Shown here: positions 49,843 to 59,794 of the stretch, in pieces
Numbering within the stretch: the stretch's first letter is position 1
Layout: each line of letters begins with the position of its first letter
Source: Clostridia bacterium
Lineage (GTDB): Bacteria > Bacillota > Clostridia > UMGS1883 > UMGS1540
Assembly: GCA_017450025.1 (NCBI GenBank)
Contig: JAFSYJ010000033.1
Coordinates: 1 to 64,000 of the forward strand
Reading direction: 5' to 3'
DNA: 64,000 nucleotides
Translations under genes and position numbers: made by a program
The notes under the pieces: generated by a model
What the model saw: the letters and a program-made list of their open reading frames with translations, nothing else
Database searches by the model: none
Told to the model about the DNA's origin: nothing

Positions 49843-51102
49843 TTAAGAATCCTTCCAATCCTTTAATAATCTATTTATAATTAATTCTCCCGCCGATTTA
49901 ATATTTTGTCTTAAAATTTTTTGAGTATATGTTATTCTGTAATTTTTTTTATAATCATTTCCACGAGATATATCTAATATCAGATCTTCCACGCTTTCCC
50001 AGTTATTGACATTGTACATACCGTTAAAAAGTGGCTTATATTGTTCAGAAAAATTCTGACTAGTGCCAAAATAAATTATTGGTTGACCAACTAAAAGAAA
50101 TTCCGCAATCGTAGAACTGTAATCTGTCACCACAATATCAGCTGAAATTAAGGTATGGTGATAATCGTTTGATTCATCAAGAGTAACATTATTTGTTGAG
50201 GAGATTATATCCATGTATTCTTTTATCTCTTCCTTGTTTAATAAACCATACTTAATAAATCTGTCAAACAAAATCGGATGTGGCCTAATTACAATTTCAT
50301 AATCAGAATGTTTTTCTGCAAAATCAAGTATTCTGTCTTTAAACAACATAAAACTACTTGGCTCATGTCCATTTGCTTCATTTTCTGGTGTTGTCCATCT
50401 CGGGAAATAAGCAATTCTTTTAATTTTCTTTTTCTCCAAACAGTCATTTTTACTCTTTAAAAGATCAAAACGGGGAAAGCCCAAAGAATAAACTTTAACT
50501 CCTTCAAGTTTTTCAAATAAAAATAACTTTTTTTTGCAATACCTATATCCTATAGGTCCTTCAGCAAAAAAATAGGATATATGGGCGAGGAGACATAAAT
50601 TGAACGCTGTTTCCAGAACCACTCCATCAATAAAACAATATCCATACGGAACGACACATAGCTTTGAAAAGTTAGCCATTTCATGAAATTTAAACCCATC
50701 AGGATATTCTTCATTATATGGTATTCCCAAAAAAATATAGTCTGGATTAAACTTTCTGAGGTCTACAAAAGAACCGTCATTTTCATAACAACTTATTGCC
50801 CTGTCTCCTGCTATACCTTTGCAAAAATCAAGAACATTCGAATTATCCGTATTTTTTTTATTCTTTGACCTATCCGGAAGAGCTATCAAATATGTATCAA
50901 TACACTTGTTTTTGTTTGCTTCAGTATATACAGATTCAACTGAACTGAATATATTGGTTCTTGAAACCAAAAACAAAATAACACATTTACTGTTTTTAAC
51001 TTTAGAATGTTTATAGTGATATTTTCTTTTATAGTTAATAATTTTAATATTATCCTTTATTACCGTCGGAATCATTTTTTTTATTATACAAATTAAATGC
51101 AT
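49843..51102 (-). CDS. CDP-glycerol glycerophosphotransferase-like enzyme
   Basis: A 419-residue GT-B-type polymer phosphotransferase (TagB/TagF/TarL group), which transfers glycerol- or ribitol-phosphate from a CDP donor onto a polymer. The C-terminal blocks are IVIRPHPILFDRF (the family RPHP) and IVVTDYSSTIAEFLLVGQPI (TDYSS), both needed for binding the CDP-alditol phosphates. The amino part is divergent. The ATG at 51102 is used (AAGAGGTG six bases upstream). Together with the IspD/TarI homologue it indicates phospho-alditol groups on the polymer. It is very AT-rich. Confidence 0.87.
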   Translation of the reverse strand: MHLICIIKKMIPTVIKDNIKIINYKRKYHYKHSKVKNSKCVILFLVSRTNIFSSVESVYTEANKNKCIDTYLIALPDRSKNKKNTDNSNVLDFCKGIAGDRAISCYENDGSFVDLRKFNPDYIFLGIPYNEEYPDGFKFHEMANFSKLCVVPYGYCFIDGVVLETAFNLCLLAHISYFFAEGPIGYRYCKKKLFLFEKLEGVKVYSLGFPRFDLLKSKNDCLEKKKIKRIAYFPRWTTPENEANGHEPSSFMLFKDRILDFAEKHSDYEIVIRPHPILFDRFIKYGLLNKEEIKEYMDIISSTNNVTLDESNDYHHTLISADIVVTDYSSTIAEFLLVGQPIIYFGTSQNFSEQYKPLFNGMYNVNNWESVEDLILDISRGNDYKKNYRITYTQKILRQNIKSAGELIINRLLKDWKDS

Positions 51103-51155
51103 ACAAAACACCTCTTAAATGAAAAAATACAATGTGTTATTTTAAGCATTTTAAT

Positions 51156-52178
51156 CTAAAACGCCTCATCGTTGTCCTTCTTCAAAAACACTCTGAAGAA
51201 CACCGCCCCAAGTATCATAAACGACTTGCTGTTAAGCTTGTTTGCGTAATAAATATATTTACCGAACTTGCCTACGCAATCCTTTTTGTGCTTCAGTACG
51301 ATTTCGCGGTTTTCGTTGCTCAATAACCGCGCGGCTATTTTGTATTTTGACTTTAAAGCTACCTTGCCGCCCAGATTTCTTTCTATAATGGCGCGGATAA
51401 TATCTATCTTCCCGACCTCTGCTTTGTCCTTGTAGCTTTCATAAAAGCCCTTGTCCTTCAGCATTATAAGCTGTGTTTTGTAAAGCGATTCCATAATATC
51501 GCAAAGCTCAGGTCTCGGTTTTCTGCTTGACGAGCCTTTTATTTCTCTCCAATAGTATAAAGGCTTCGGCACAAAAGCAAAGCTTTTGCAGCTGAATATA
51601 TACGGACCGACGATAAAGCGGTCTTCAAAAGTCCTTACGGTATTTTGGCAGTACCTGTTCATATTTTCTATGTAAATATCGCGCTTAAAAAGCTTGTCCC
51701 ACCGCGCCTGCGAAAAGCTTGATGACATTGTCGGAAATACAATGTCATAAATTTCGGATATCGTTTTTTCATCATAGTATTCCTTGTAGTCGGGAACGCT
51801 CGGCACCGCGGATACAGTATTAAGGTTATATCTTCCGCACATAACGACATCAGCGTTTGTTTTTTCTTCACAGCGCATCATTTCCTCGTACATTGTAGGC
51901 TCTATGTAATCGTCGCTGTCAACAAACCCGAAGTACTCGCCATGCGAATTTTTAACGCCCAGAATCCACGCTGACATCTGCCCGCCGTTTTCTTTGTTTA
52001 TCAAATGGAAATTAGCGTACTTTTCCTCGTACTCACGGCATATTTTCCCGCTTTCGTCTGTTGAGCCGTCGTTTACCATTATAACCTCAATATCATTATA
52101 AGTCTGATTTGCAATAGAATCAAGACATTCGCGCAAATATTTTTGCGCGTTATATATAGGCACTATAACACTAATCAT
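51156..52178 (-). CDS. GT2 glycosyltransferase
   Basis: A 340-residue family-2 (GT-A) glycosyltransferase. The nucleotide-sugar domain starts ISVIVPIYNAQKYLRECLDS; ENGGQMSAW-like NKENGGQMSAWILG, and the DxD-type motif FVDSDDYI follow. It adds one sugar of the repeat on the cytoplasmic face of the membrane; donor and acceptor are not readable. A basic C-terminal region could contact lipid. AAGGGAGA precedes the ATG, 11 bases downstream of the epimerase stop, so it is in the same operon. Confidence 0.92.
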   Translation of the reverse strand: MISVIVPIYNAQKYLRECLDSIANQTYNDIEVIMVNDGSTDESGKICREYEEKYANFHLINKENGGQMSAWILGVKNSHGEYFGFVDSDDYIEPTMYEEMMRCEEKTNADVVMCGRYNLNTVSAVPSVPDYKEYYDEKTISEIYDIVFPTMSSSFSQARWDKLFKRDIYIENMNRYCQNTVRTFEDRFIVGPYIFSCKSFAFVPKPLYYWREIKGSSSRKPRPELCDIMESLYKTQLIMLKDKGFYESYKDKAEVGKIDIIRAIIERNLGGKVALKSKYKIAARLLSNENREIVLKHKKDCVGKFGKYIYYANKLNSKSFMILGAVFFRVFLKKDNDEAF

Positions 52179-52189
52179 TATGTTCTCCC

Positions 52190-53239
52190 TTAACCTCTCA
52201 CCAAATCCGGCAACATTCTTTCGTACATTTCCTTGAGATTGTATTTTGCACTCCAGCCGAGGCTGTTCAGCTTTTTGGAGCTTAATCTCATCTTTGTTTC
52301 GGGAGCGTAACCGAATGTGTTGCCCTCGGGAATATCAAATACGACCTCCGAACGACCGCCGGAAAATTCCTTCGCCACCATTTTTGCCATATCGGCAATC
52401 GTGATTGCGGTTTCTTCGTTTACAACCGTGTATACATCGCCGTCAGCGCCGTTTTTCAAAAGCAAAAGGAGTGCTCTCACGACATCTGCGGTGTAGCAGT
52501 AGTTTCCGACCGTTCCGCCCTTCGTGTGCAAAACAATGTCCTCGCCCTTCAAAGCGCTTCGCGCAAACTGTGCAAAAACCCTGTTTTCACCCTCGGGAAC
52601 GCCTGCACCGAAGGTCTGTGAAAGCCTTGCTACCCTGACAGGCAAACCGTACTCCTTCGCGTAAGCCGCCGCCATACACTCCGCAAGCCGCTTGCCTTCG
52701 GAATAACAGCTCCTTATGTTCTGAATATCTATGTACCCAAGCTCCGATTCGCCTATCCGCCCGTCTTTGTAAACCTGCCCGAACGCCTCCATTGAGGACA
52801 GATATACCAAGCCTTTGACCTTGCTTTCTTTAGCATAATCAAAAATCTGCTTTGTTCCTGTGTAAATGCTTTCTATAACCTCAACGGGGTTTGTTATAAA
52901 ATACTTTGAAGTCGTGGAATTCGCTGTGTGAATTATGTAATCGCACTCCGTTCCTTCGGGAACAGGGGCCGCAATATCCTGATATACAAAGCTTATATTT
53001 TCATCGCTGCCGTCAAAAAAATCTGCAAAAACGCTTTTGACCTTTTGCGGATTTCTCGCAAAGCCGACGCACGATATGGCGTTTTTATGCGTTTTGTTGT
53101 ATTCGCATATCGCCTTTATAACGAGCGAGCCGATAAGTCCCGTTGCGCCCGTCACCATTATTCTGCTTCCTGCAAAACCTGTTTTGTCTAAATAATCAGA
53201 AAGATTTTTTAAATCCTCTTTCAAAAACTCCGAATACAT
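52190..53239 (-). CDS. NAD-dependent epimerase/dehydratase
   Basis: About 349 residues of the extended short-chain dehydrogenase family acting on sugar or alditol nucleotides. The NAD loop is VTGATGLIGSLVI. The central Ser/Thr block is YLSSMEAFGQVY, and the Tyr-x3-Lys pair is CYSEGKRLAE. An amino extension of about 35 residues precedes the Rossmann fold. The ATG at 53239 is used, eight bases after AAGAAGG. It lies directly after an IspD/TarI-type gene and LicD. This triad recurs in Firmicute capsule loci, where the epimerase may shape the CDP-linked product. Confidence 0.87.
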   Translation of the reverse strand: MYSEFLKEDLKNLSDYLDKTGFAGSRIMVTGATGLIGSLVIKAICEYNKTHKNAISCVGFARNPQKVKSVFADFFDGSDENISFVYQDIAAPVPEGTECDYIIHTANSTTSKYFITNPVEVIESIYTGTKQIFDYAKESKVKGLVYLSSMEAFGQVYKDGRIGESELGYIDIQNIRSCYSEGKRLAECMAAAYAKEYGLPVRVARLSQTFGAGVPEGENRVFAQFARSALKGEDIVLHTKGGTVGNYCYTADVVRALLLLLKNGADGDVYTVVNEETAITIADMAKMVAKEFSGGRSEVVFDIPEGNTFGYAPETKMRLSSKKLNSLGWSAKYNLKEMYERMLPDLVRG

Positions 53240-53252
53240 ATGTAAAACCTTC

Positions 53253-53978
53253 TTAAATTCCGAATATCTGTGAATTTTCCTTAGCGTCAAGGAGCGCGCG
53301 GCAGATGTAAAAATCAGCCGGATTTGTTACCTTGATGTTTTCCGCAGGACCTATAACCGTGTGCAGCTTGTGCCCGTAATGCAGCATCATACTTGTAGAA
53401 TCCACAAAATTGTATGTGCCGTCCTTGCGCGCTCTGTCGTGCAAAGCATATATATCTTTTAAGTAAAAGCATTGCGGCGCTCTTGCAAGCTGACATTCGT
53501 TTCTCGGAACAGCGTCTGTTATCATATTTTCCTCGTCAACTCTGATTACAGTTTCTATCGCAGGCGCAACAGTAATTGCAGAGCCGTATTTTTTAACGGC
53601 ATTTATGCAGTCGGTGATAGTTGCTTCGTCTATAAGAGGACGGACTCCGTCGTGAATAAGCACAATGTCGCCGTCTGTCGGCTTTTCGCTGTCCGCTATT
53701 GCTTTAAGCCCGTTATACTGCGACTGAAGCGCAGACGCACCGCCTTCAACAACAAATTTTGCTTTTTTAATACCAAAGCGCTCGACCAGCTTTTTCATAT
53801 AGTCAAGCCACTCCGAAACGCAAACGACGCAAATCGCGTCAATGTCAGGATGCGAGTCAAAGACCTCAATGGTATGAATAATAATAGGCTTGCTGTGGAT
53901 TTCCAAAAACTGCTTCGGCTTTGCTTTGCTGTTCATTCTGTTGCCGATACCGCCGGCAAATATCAATGCGTAATTCAT
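53253..53978 (-). CDS. IspD/TarI-family cytidylyltransferase, copy 2
   Basis: A 241-residue CTP:alditol-phosphate cytidylyltransferase-type enzyme. The CTP loop is LIFAGGIGNRMNSKAKPKQF and the second signature VLIHDGVRPLIDEATITDC is intact; VPRNECQLARAPQCFYL is the usual substrate loop. The ATG at 53978 overlaps the LicD stop as TAATG, so translation is coupled. Its partner epimerase and LicD suggest it activates a polyol or choline-like phosphate for transfer. The copy at 48873 is divergent, so two CDP donors may be made. Confidence 0.9.
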   Translation of the reverse strand: MNYALIFAGGIGNRMNSKAKPKQFLEIHSKPIIIHTIEVFDSHPDIDAICVVCVSEWLDYMKKLVERFGIKKAKFVVEGGASALQSQYNGLKAIADSEKPTDGDIVLIHDGVRPLIDEATITDCINAVKKYGSAITVAPAIETVIRVDEENMITDAVPRNECQLARAPQCFYLKDIYALHDRARKDGTYNFVDSTSMMLHYGHKLHTVIGPAENIKVTNPADFYICRALLDAKENSQIFGI

Positions 53979-54817
53979 TATATTTCCTTTCCGGGCTCGT
54001 CCTTCCAATAAACCTCTATATCGTGTATTATTTTTTGATTTTCAGGCGGAAGCTGCATATAATCTCCGTTGTTTATGTGTGAATACAAGGTTCTCAAATA
54101 CTTGTCATATCCCACGGGCGCAGAAAATGTATGCCCCTCAAACTCAACAGGTATTGCCGAGGCAAAGCACTCCTTGGGAACGCAATTGTGCATACCGCCG
54201 GCGACAATCGTAGCGCAGTAGTCCGAAGAATCAAAATTGTACTGCGTGGCAATCTTAAGTGCCTTGTTAAGCGGATGTAGACTGTCTTTTACAAAAGGTG
54301 AAGCAATGTATGCAACCGCTTTTTTAAGCGGGTTATTTTTCATCTTCCAAACTCTCACCGAATATTTATTAAACCAATACATATCACATAATAACTTTAC
54401 CTTGCGGCAATTTGCCGCCGCCTTTTTCATATCTGACGGAAGCCCGTCTTTCGGGAATAAATCTATGTATATGCTGACCTCCGAGCGCAGCGTATCGGGA
54501 TATTCAATCAAAAGCGTGCGCCTGTCGCATATTTTTGCAAAAGGGAACAAGCCGTCCTGCGGAAAGTCAATGTCAATGTAATCAGCAATTTTCTTTGTTT
54601 TGGTAATCTCCAAAAACCTGTCGTAATCGGGGCGCGGCATACAAATATCCATATCGTCGTCCCACGGAATAAAGCCCTTGTGGCGGATCGATCCGAGCAA
54701 AGTCCCCGAATCAAGAAAATACCTTATATTGTTTTCTTTGCAATATTCATCAACCTTAATAAGTAAATCCACAAGTATTTTTTTCATTTCGTCAATAGCG
54801 ATTTTTTTCATTTTCAT
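53978..54817 (-). CDS. licD: LicD-family phosphotransferase
   Basis: A 279-residue LicD/fukutin-type enzyme. The signature is complete: RYFLDSGTLLGSIRHKGFIP, then WDDDMDICMPRPDY with the acidic metal ligands. LicD proteins move phosphocholine or other CDP-activated groups onto glycans. The ATG at 54817 overlaps the upstream polymerase stop (ATGA). It is followed by the IspD/TarI homologue and epimerase in a coupled set. There is no choline kinase or choline permease in the window, so phosphocholine is not assured. Confidence 0.93.
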   Translation of the reverse strand: MKMKKIAIDEMKKILVDLLIKVDEYCKENNIRYFLDSGTLLGSIRHKGFIPWDDDMDICMPRPDYDRFLEITKTKKIADYIDIDFPQDGLFPFAKICDRRTLLIEYPDTLRSEVSIYIDLFPKDGLPSDMKKAAANCRKVKLLCDMYWFNKYSVRVWKMKNNPLKKAVAYIASPFVKDSLHPLNKALKIATQYNFDSSDYCATIVAGGMHNCVPKECFASAIPVEFEGHTFSAPVGYDKYLRTLYSHINNGDYMQLPPENQKIIHDIEVYWKDEPGKEI

Positions 54818-56013
54818 TCCGCTCCATTGTCAATATATGCACTTTTCTGTAAATACTCAATCCTTTTGCGCCTTGCGAGTATCCCCCACATAAGCCATAG
54901 CAAATAGCACCGCGTTCCCGGACCGAAAGGGGCGAGTTCTTCTGAAATCATTTCTGCAAATATTGACGCGCTGATAACAAAAAAGCATAAATCAACGGAA
55001 TCCGCATTTTTCAAATTATATATACTCCATATAAAAGGCACGACTGCCATAACCAAAAGAGGCCAACCGAAAATCCCGCAATTTGCAAGTACAGATACAT
55101 AAAAACAGTCCAGCGTGTCATGCAACGCTCCTACCCCAAATAACTCGTTTGCCCTGAACACGCTCATACCGTAGCTTATCTGGTCGCTTCTGCCTGAAGA
55201 TAAATCATTGATATCACTCGAATCACGACCCGCATATATAAATTGATCCAAAAAAGTATCAAATCTGTCCGTATTAAATATAAAGAAAATCGTACAAGCT
55301 ATAACAAACAGCGTTATCATCATCCGCAAACCCGGTTTTATACCCTTGTTGCTGAAAACCATGACTAATATCAAAATTGCAATACCCACCATTACCGTTC
55401 TGCATCTTAAATAAAGGATATCTGTAACACAAAAGACTATCAAAGCAACACGCATAAGCTTTTTCATATGTGTATCGGCATCATATACTGTGCAGCCAAT
55501 GGCTAAAGCACACATAAGAAGAACCGAGATTTCATTTTTGCCGTAACGGTACTCATAATACCTGGTTGACAAATCAGTTTTTCTTAAATAAATAAAAAAC
55601 AGCAAAATTGAAATTATAAGCATACTGTAAAAATACGCCTTGCATATTTTAATAAGCTTTTCTTTATCAATCTCATACCCTAATGTGTATGCACAAAAGA
55701 ATATTACAAACGCTGTCATAGCAGGCTGAAAAAAATGATTGTCAAAAGCGTTCTCACCCGTAAAATATGATACGACCGCAGAGTTAATAACAAATAATGC
55801 AAATAAAATAGTATATGTTCTTATTAACGAACCGCCAAAGGAAATTTTATTATCATATAATATAAGGATGCCAAGTAAGACCCACAGAGCGGTGTTTACG
55901 CGCCTGCCGATTCCGTTTGCAACAAATACGGGGTAATATGATAAGTTTGCCACTATGCACAATATCGCCAAAAAAAGTGTTTTACCCTTATACGAGCGAA
56001 TTGCCTCTATCAT
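54814..56013 (-). CDS. O-antigen-type polysaccharide polymerase (Wzy-like)
   Basis: A roughly 399-residue membrane protein with about ten helices and one large extracytoplasmic loop between the late helices (TDRFDTFLDQFIYAGRDSSD to GMSVFRANELFGVGA). That loop, with its Arg-rich SSGRSDQISYG region, is the layout of Wzy/O-antigen ligases. It would polymerise or ligate lipid-linked repeats outside the membrane. The ATG at 56013 is preceded by GGAGGA and overlaps the end of the deacetylase gene. Sequence conservation in this family is low, so topology is the main evidence. Confidence 0.82.
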   Translation of the reverse strand: MIEAIRSYKGKTLFLAILCIVANLSYYPVFVANGIGRRVNTALWVLLGILILYDNKISFGGSLIRTYTILFALFVINSAVVSYFTGENAFDNHFFQPAMTAFVIFFCAYTLGYEIDKEKLIKICKAYFYSMLIISILLFFIYLRKTDLSTRYYEYRYGKNEISVLLMCALAIGCTVYDADTHMKKLMRVALIVFCVTDILYLRCRTVMVGIAILILVMVFSNKGIKPGLRMMITLFVIACTIFFIFNTDRFDTFLDQFIYAGRDSSDINDLSSGRSDQISYGMSVFRANELFGVGALHDTLDCFYVSVLANCGIFGWPLLVMAVVPFIWSIYNLKNADSVDLCFFVISASIFAEMISEELAPFGPGTRCYLLWLMWGILARRKRIEYLQKSAYIDNGAE

Positions 56014-56752
56014 TTGCTTCCTCCAAAATTTTTGCCAGATCTTTCCCAAACGGCGCATCATACGGTGCTTCACCGCTGCGGTCAATAAGTGCCCCGTCAA
56101 GAGTTAAATCGGGGTGAACCATAAGCTCCACAGCAGCATTTTTTATTTTGTCTTTGTTTAAAGCACTGCACTCCTCAGGACTTCCAAAATAATCCGTATA
56201 ATCTATCCCGAGGCGCTTCAGCCGTGAATTAAAAGCGGCTTTTGCCATCTTTTTTATTGCAGAAATTTCACCGATATTTCTGGAAATCCTGACCTTTTGA
56301 ATTCCGTACTCTTTCCAGATTTCCTGAAATACAGGGAACAAATTCGGTGCCGTGTGTATGTGGTGATGCGAATCAGCGTGATGGATTTTCAGCCCGTAAG
56401 AACAGTATTTTTCAGCCTGCGCAGACAGCTCGTCATATGCGTGCTTTTTCTGCTCCGCAGTTAACTTTTTGTATCTGTTAACGCGCATATGAAATAAACC
56501 GTCGTCACCGCAGAAAAACGGGTCGTGCCTGATGCCGTCAGTCATTGGCGTACCCTCTGTCAAATCAAAATGTATTCCGATAAAATCTTTTAAATCAGAA
56601 CTCTTTGCGATCTCATAAGCTTTGTCAGCATAGCTGCCGCAGTTTATCATTGTTGTCGTTTTGATAATCCCCTTGTCAAAAGCCTCACAAATCGCCTTCG
56701 TGCATGACTCCGACCAGCCAAAATCATCAGCGTTTACCGTTATTTTTATCAT
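55988..56752 (-). CDS. ChbG/YdjC-type carbohydrate deacetylase
   Basis: A 254-residue metal-dependent deacetylase of the ChbG/HpnK/YdjC family, which removes acetyl from N-acetyl amino sugars. The amino motif VNADDFGWSESCTKAI holds the catalytic Asp pair, and HADSHHHIHTAPN supplies the metal histidines. GIHFDLTEGTP is also conserved. It lacks a signal peptide, so it acts in the cytoplasm on a sugar nucleotide or lipid-linked sugar. The freed amine could be the acceptor for the locus's ATP-grasp ligases; that is inference. Confidence 0.92.
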   Translation of the reverse strand: MIKITVNADDFGWSESCTKAICEAFDKGIIKTTTMINCGSYADKAYEIAKSSDLKDFIGIHFDLTEGTPMTDGIRHDPFFCGDDGLFHMRVNRYKKLTAEQKKHAYDELSAQAEKYCSYGLKIHHADSHHHIHTAPNLFPVFQEIWKEYGIQKVRISRNIGEISAIKKMAKAAFNSRLKRLGIDYTDYFGSPEECSALNKDKIKNAAVELMVHPDLTLDGALIDRSGEAPYDAPFGKDLAKILEEANDRGNSLV

Positions 56753-56787
56753 TGTAAAATGCTCCGTTAATTCAGAATTCTATCAGT

Positions 56788-57873
56788 TCATTTCTCTAAG
56801 ACCGTTTTAAATACATCACAATGCTTTAGAGCCATATTTTCAAATGTGTATGGTCTTATCGTATCCAGCGAATTTTGCGCCATAATGTTGTAGCGTTGTC
56901 CGCTTAATGCGATTTCGGCTGTTTTAGCACACATCAAAGCGTCGTCTCCCATTGGAATCTGATAGCCGTTTTCGCCGTTTTTAATAAGCTCCAGACCTGC
57001 AACGCAGTGGTCGGAAACAACAACAGGCAAGCCGCAAGCCATAGCCTCGTTTACCACAAGTCCCCAAACATCGTAGCTGGTCGGATGAACAAACACATCA
57101 GACGCTTTGTAATAATCCATAAGCTCGTCCTTTGCGTGGAATCCGTCTATCATCACATTAGTTAAACTCAAATCTTTTATTGCCTTTTTGTAATTTTCCT
57201 CTTCTTCCCCGCCGCCGATAATAAGCAGCAAAAAATCATCAGCCATAGATTTCCATTCACAAATCAGTTCTTGATACCGCTTCAGAGGTATAAACCTCCC
57301 CACGGCTATTGCAATTTTTTTTCCTGTAGGTAACCCGAGCTTTTCGCGCAGCTCCGTTTTTTCCACATCGGATAAGGGCTTTTCCAAAACATCTCCGCTG
57401 TCCAGAGTTGAAAAAGTATGTAAAAATATTTTGTTTTCAGGCGCGCCGTATTTTATAAAGTAACGCTTGGCATTTTCGCCGCTGGCAAGATAAGCCGCCG
57501 CACCTTTTAATAAATACTTTTTCAGCATATCCTTTAACGGATTCCCGTGATTTGTCAGCATAACGCCGTCGCAGTTGATAATATAAGGTATTTTTTTACT
57601 TTTGCATTTTCTTATCAGCTTCATAGCGTGCGGCGTTGTAAAATCATATATTGCCACCAAATCATACGAATTCATATCTAAAGAAGCAAACCTTTTTTGC
57701 CCTTCTTCGGTATCTAAAGTATAATAGTTTCCTTTTTGAAACCAATCGGAGTTTCTGTTATCCCCCGACGATGTTTCACAAAAAAAGTCAATATCAAAAT
57801 CCCTGACAAAGTAATCGAGTAAATTCACTCTGTACGGTGCAGGATATATCGCAAAAAAAAGTATTTTATTCAT
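56788..57873 (-). CDS. GT4 glycosyltransferase
   Basis: A 361-residue GT-B glycosyltransferase. The amino domain begins [19 protein letters not shown]; the donor domain shows [30 protein letters not shown] and the E-x7-E region [20 protein letters not shown] followed by [10 protein letters not shown] cytoplasmic enzyme adding one residue of the repeat is expected. It overlaps the acetyltransferase gene upstream by eight bases and follows its translation. Sugar specificity is unknown. Confidence 0.92.
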   Translation of the reverse strand: MNKILFFAIYPAPYRVNLLDYFVRDFDIDFFCETSSGDNRNSDWFQKGNYYTLDTEEGQKRFASLDMNSYDLVAIYDFTTPHAMKLIRKCKSKKIPYIINCDGVMLTNHGNPLKDMLKKYLLKGAAAYLASGENAKRYFIKYGAPENKIFLHTFSTLDSGDVLEKPLSDVEKTELREKLGLPTGKKIAIAVGRFIPLKRYQELICEWKSMADDFLLLIIGGGEEEENYKKAIKDLSLTNVMIDGFHAKDELMDYYKASDVFVHPTSYDVWGLVVNEAMACGLPVVVSDHCVAGLELIKNGENGYQIPMGDDALMCAKTAEIALSGQRYNIMAQNSLDTIRPYTFENMALKHCDVFKTVLEK

Positions 57874-58501
57874 TTGTCAACCTTTCCGCCGCTTCGCGCG
57901 GATTGTTAAATAACGCCGCAAATTCAAGTAATTTTGCATCGTTTAAATTCCACCATTGCGATAACTGCAATTTTTCTATCGTGTCGCTGTCAAATCTGTA
58001 CCGTATTATTTTGGCGGGAACACCGCCGACTATTGCATAATCAGGCACATCGCGTGTTACCACAGCTCCTGCAGCAATAACTGCGCCGTTGCCGACTTTA
58101 AGTCCGCTTTTTATCATTGCCCCTGCGCCGATCCAGACATCGCTTCCGATTTCGGTCTTCGGGCAAGGCTCATAAGGGAATTTTGTAAAGTGTGTTTTCA
58201 GACAGTTGCCGCCCTCAAGAAATACAGGAGATGTTGAAACAAAATCCAGAGGATGCGAAGGCATACCTATATTGCAGCTCTCGGATATTGAGCAAAATCC
58301 GCCTATTTGCGTGTTTTGTATAAGCGTGTTGCGACCAATATATGTATATCTTCCGATATTGGTGTTATATATGCGGCATTTTTGACGAATAGCCGCCGCT
58401 TGGTCGATATTGCAGTTCATAATGTTAGAAGAAAAACATATTTTTTTATTAAAAATGCCACATATCTTCCATTTAAAAACGGAAAGTATCTTTTTCAGCA
58501 T
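57866..58501 (-). CDS. Hexapeptide-repeat acetyltransferase
   Basis: A 211-residue left-handed beta-helix acyltransferase of the CatB/xenobiotic or WbbJ-like kind. Hexapeptide turns are obvious from [17 protein letters not shown]-like [26 protein letters not shown] and [20 protein letters not shown], with the catalytic-type His after ICNIGMPSH. It would O- or N-acetylate a sugar with acetyl-CoA. TTGGAGGA precedes the ATG. The AT-rich 55 bases upstream separate it from the GT4 gene at 58557. Confidence 0.9.
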   Translation of the reverse strand: MLKKILSVFKWKICGIFNKKICFSSNIMNCNIDQAAAIRQKCRIYNTNIGRYTYIGRNTLIQNTQIGGFCSISESCNIGMPSHPLDFVSTSPVFLEGGNCLKTHFTKFPYEPCPKTEIGSDVWIGAGAMIKSGLKVGNGAVIAAGAVVTRDVPDYAIVGGVPAKIIRYRFDSDTIEKLQLSQWWNLNDAKLLEFAALFNNPREAAERLTNE

Positions 58502-58556
58502 TATTCAATCCTCCAAAAGAAATGCATATTATTTATGTGTATTATATAATAACAAA

Positions 58557-59783
58557 TCAAATTTTTTCTTCTGACAACTTTTTTAATAATGTATAGTACT
58601 TATTTGTCTGTTTCTTTCTGCTTGCAATTTCTTCACAAACCGTTCTTGAATTATCACCCATTTCGGGCAAATTCTCTTTTTCGTTATATGCTTTCAAAAT
58701 TGTTTTAGCAAGCTCACCAGCATCGTTTAACGCTAAGGTATAACCCATATTACGGCTTTTTATAATATGTGCCACATCGCTGGTCTGATCTACAAGAGAC
58801 AGCAAAGCCGTACCGGCCGCCATAATGGCGAATGTTTTAGACGGTAAAGCTAATTTGGATAATCCGGGTTCTATTGAAACAAGTTCCAAATCTCCAATGC
58901 TGTATATCTCAGATAAACGCGAAGCAGGTTGAAGCGGATATGTTGTAATATAATCCAAACCTTCCTGTTTTATCTGTTCTTCAAGCTTTTCTTTATATGA
59001 GCCGCTTCCTATAATTACAAACCTTATATCTTTATTTTGTTTATGAACTCTTTTTGCAGCATCTACAATTACAGGCCAACCTTGAAACAGACCTATGTCA
59101 CCCGCATAAGAAACAATAAAACCTTCTTTGGAGATACCAAGCTCGTCCATAAGCTTGTTATCCTGCCTTTGAACATGGTGAATACTTTCTGTATCCGCCC
59201 AATTATAAATCACTTCTATCTTGTCTTTAGGGCAATCATGCGTGGATATGGTGTTTTTCATTTCTTCAGAGATAGTTACGATTTTTGTGTTCTTTTTGTA
59301 TACATTTCTTTCTCTGTATCTTAGGAATTTAATAAATAGATTGGACTCTCTAAAGCCCTTTATACGCATCAATGTATCAGGAAATAAATCCTGTGCGTTG
59401 TACAAGGTTGGCGCAATCTTTGCAAGCTTTGCTCCGATCCACCCCAAAAAAGGCGGCGAACTGTATATGTAATATACATCTGTCGGAGTTTTCTTTGCCT
59501 CCTTGTAAAGAAGCCTTGTAAGCCGCAAGTATTTTATCATACGGTCAAAAAGGCCTTCTCCTTCACCGTTTTTTGAGCCTATTCTCTTTACAACAACATT
59601 CTTTGAAATTTTTTCTACAGGATGATCCAGGTAATAATTTTTCACATCTTCAGAAATGCGACGCGAAGGAAATCCTGTAAGCACCGTTACTTCGGCGCCA
59701 TACTCACCAAGGTCAAGTGCCAATTCGTTAAGAAGGGCATGTCTTTCTTTGCAAAGATGCCCGGTAATAAATGTTATTTTCAT
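58557..59783 (-). CDS. GT4 glycosyltransferase, WbuB-like
   Basis: About 408 residues, GT-B fold. The amino half opens KITFITGHLCKERHALLNEL and includes YIYSSPPFLGWIGAKLAK, as in WbuB-type N-acetylfucosaminyltransferases. The donor half has VSYAGDIGLFQGWPVIVDAA, VIIGSGSYKEKLEE and LVSIEPGLSKLALPSKTFAIMA. The ATG at 59783 is used (GAGGTG seven bases before). It is 11 bases after the class IV aminotransferase stop, so co-transcribed. Its acceptor is probably the lipid-linked first sugar. Confidence 0.9.
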   Translation of the reverse strand: MKITFITGHLCKERHALLNELALDLGEYGAEVTVLTGFPSRRISEDVKNYYLDHPVEKISKNVVVKRIGSKNGEGEGLFDRMIKYLRLTRLLYKEAKKTPTDVYYIYSSPPFLGWIGAKLAKIAPTLYNAQDLFPDTLMRIKGFRESNLFIKFLRYRERNVYKKNTKIVTISEEMKNTISTHDCPKDKIEVIYNWADTESIHHVQRQDNKLMDELGISKEGFIVSYAGDIGLFQGWPVIVDAAKRVHKQNKDIRFVIIGSGSYKEKLEEQIKQEGLDYITTYPLQPASRLSEIYSIGDLELVSIEPGLSKLALPSKTFAIMAAGTALLSLVDQTSDVAHIIKSRNMGYTLALNDAGELAKTILKAYNEKENLPEMGDNSRTVCEEIASRKKQTNKYYTLLKKLSEEKI

Positions 59784-59794
59784 AATAAAACACC

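Noticed and set aside
53978-54817. Phosphocholine decoration by LicD
   Set aside because: LicD is clear, but no choline kinase or choline uptake gene is present, so the transferred group is left open.
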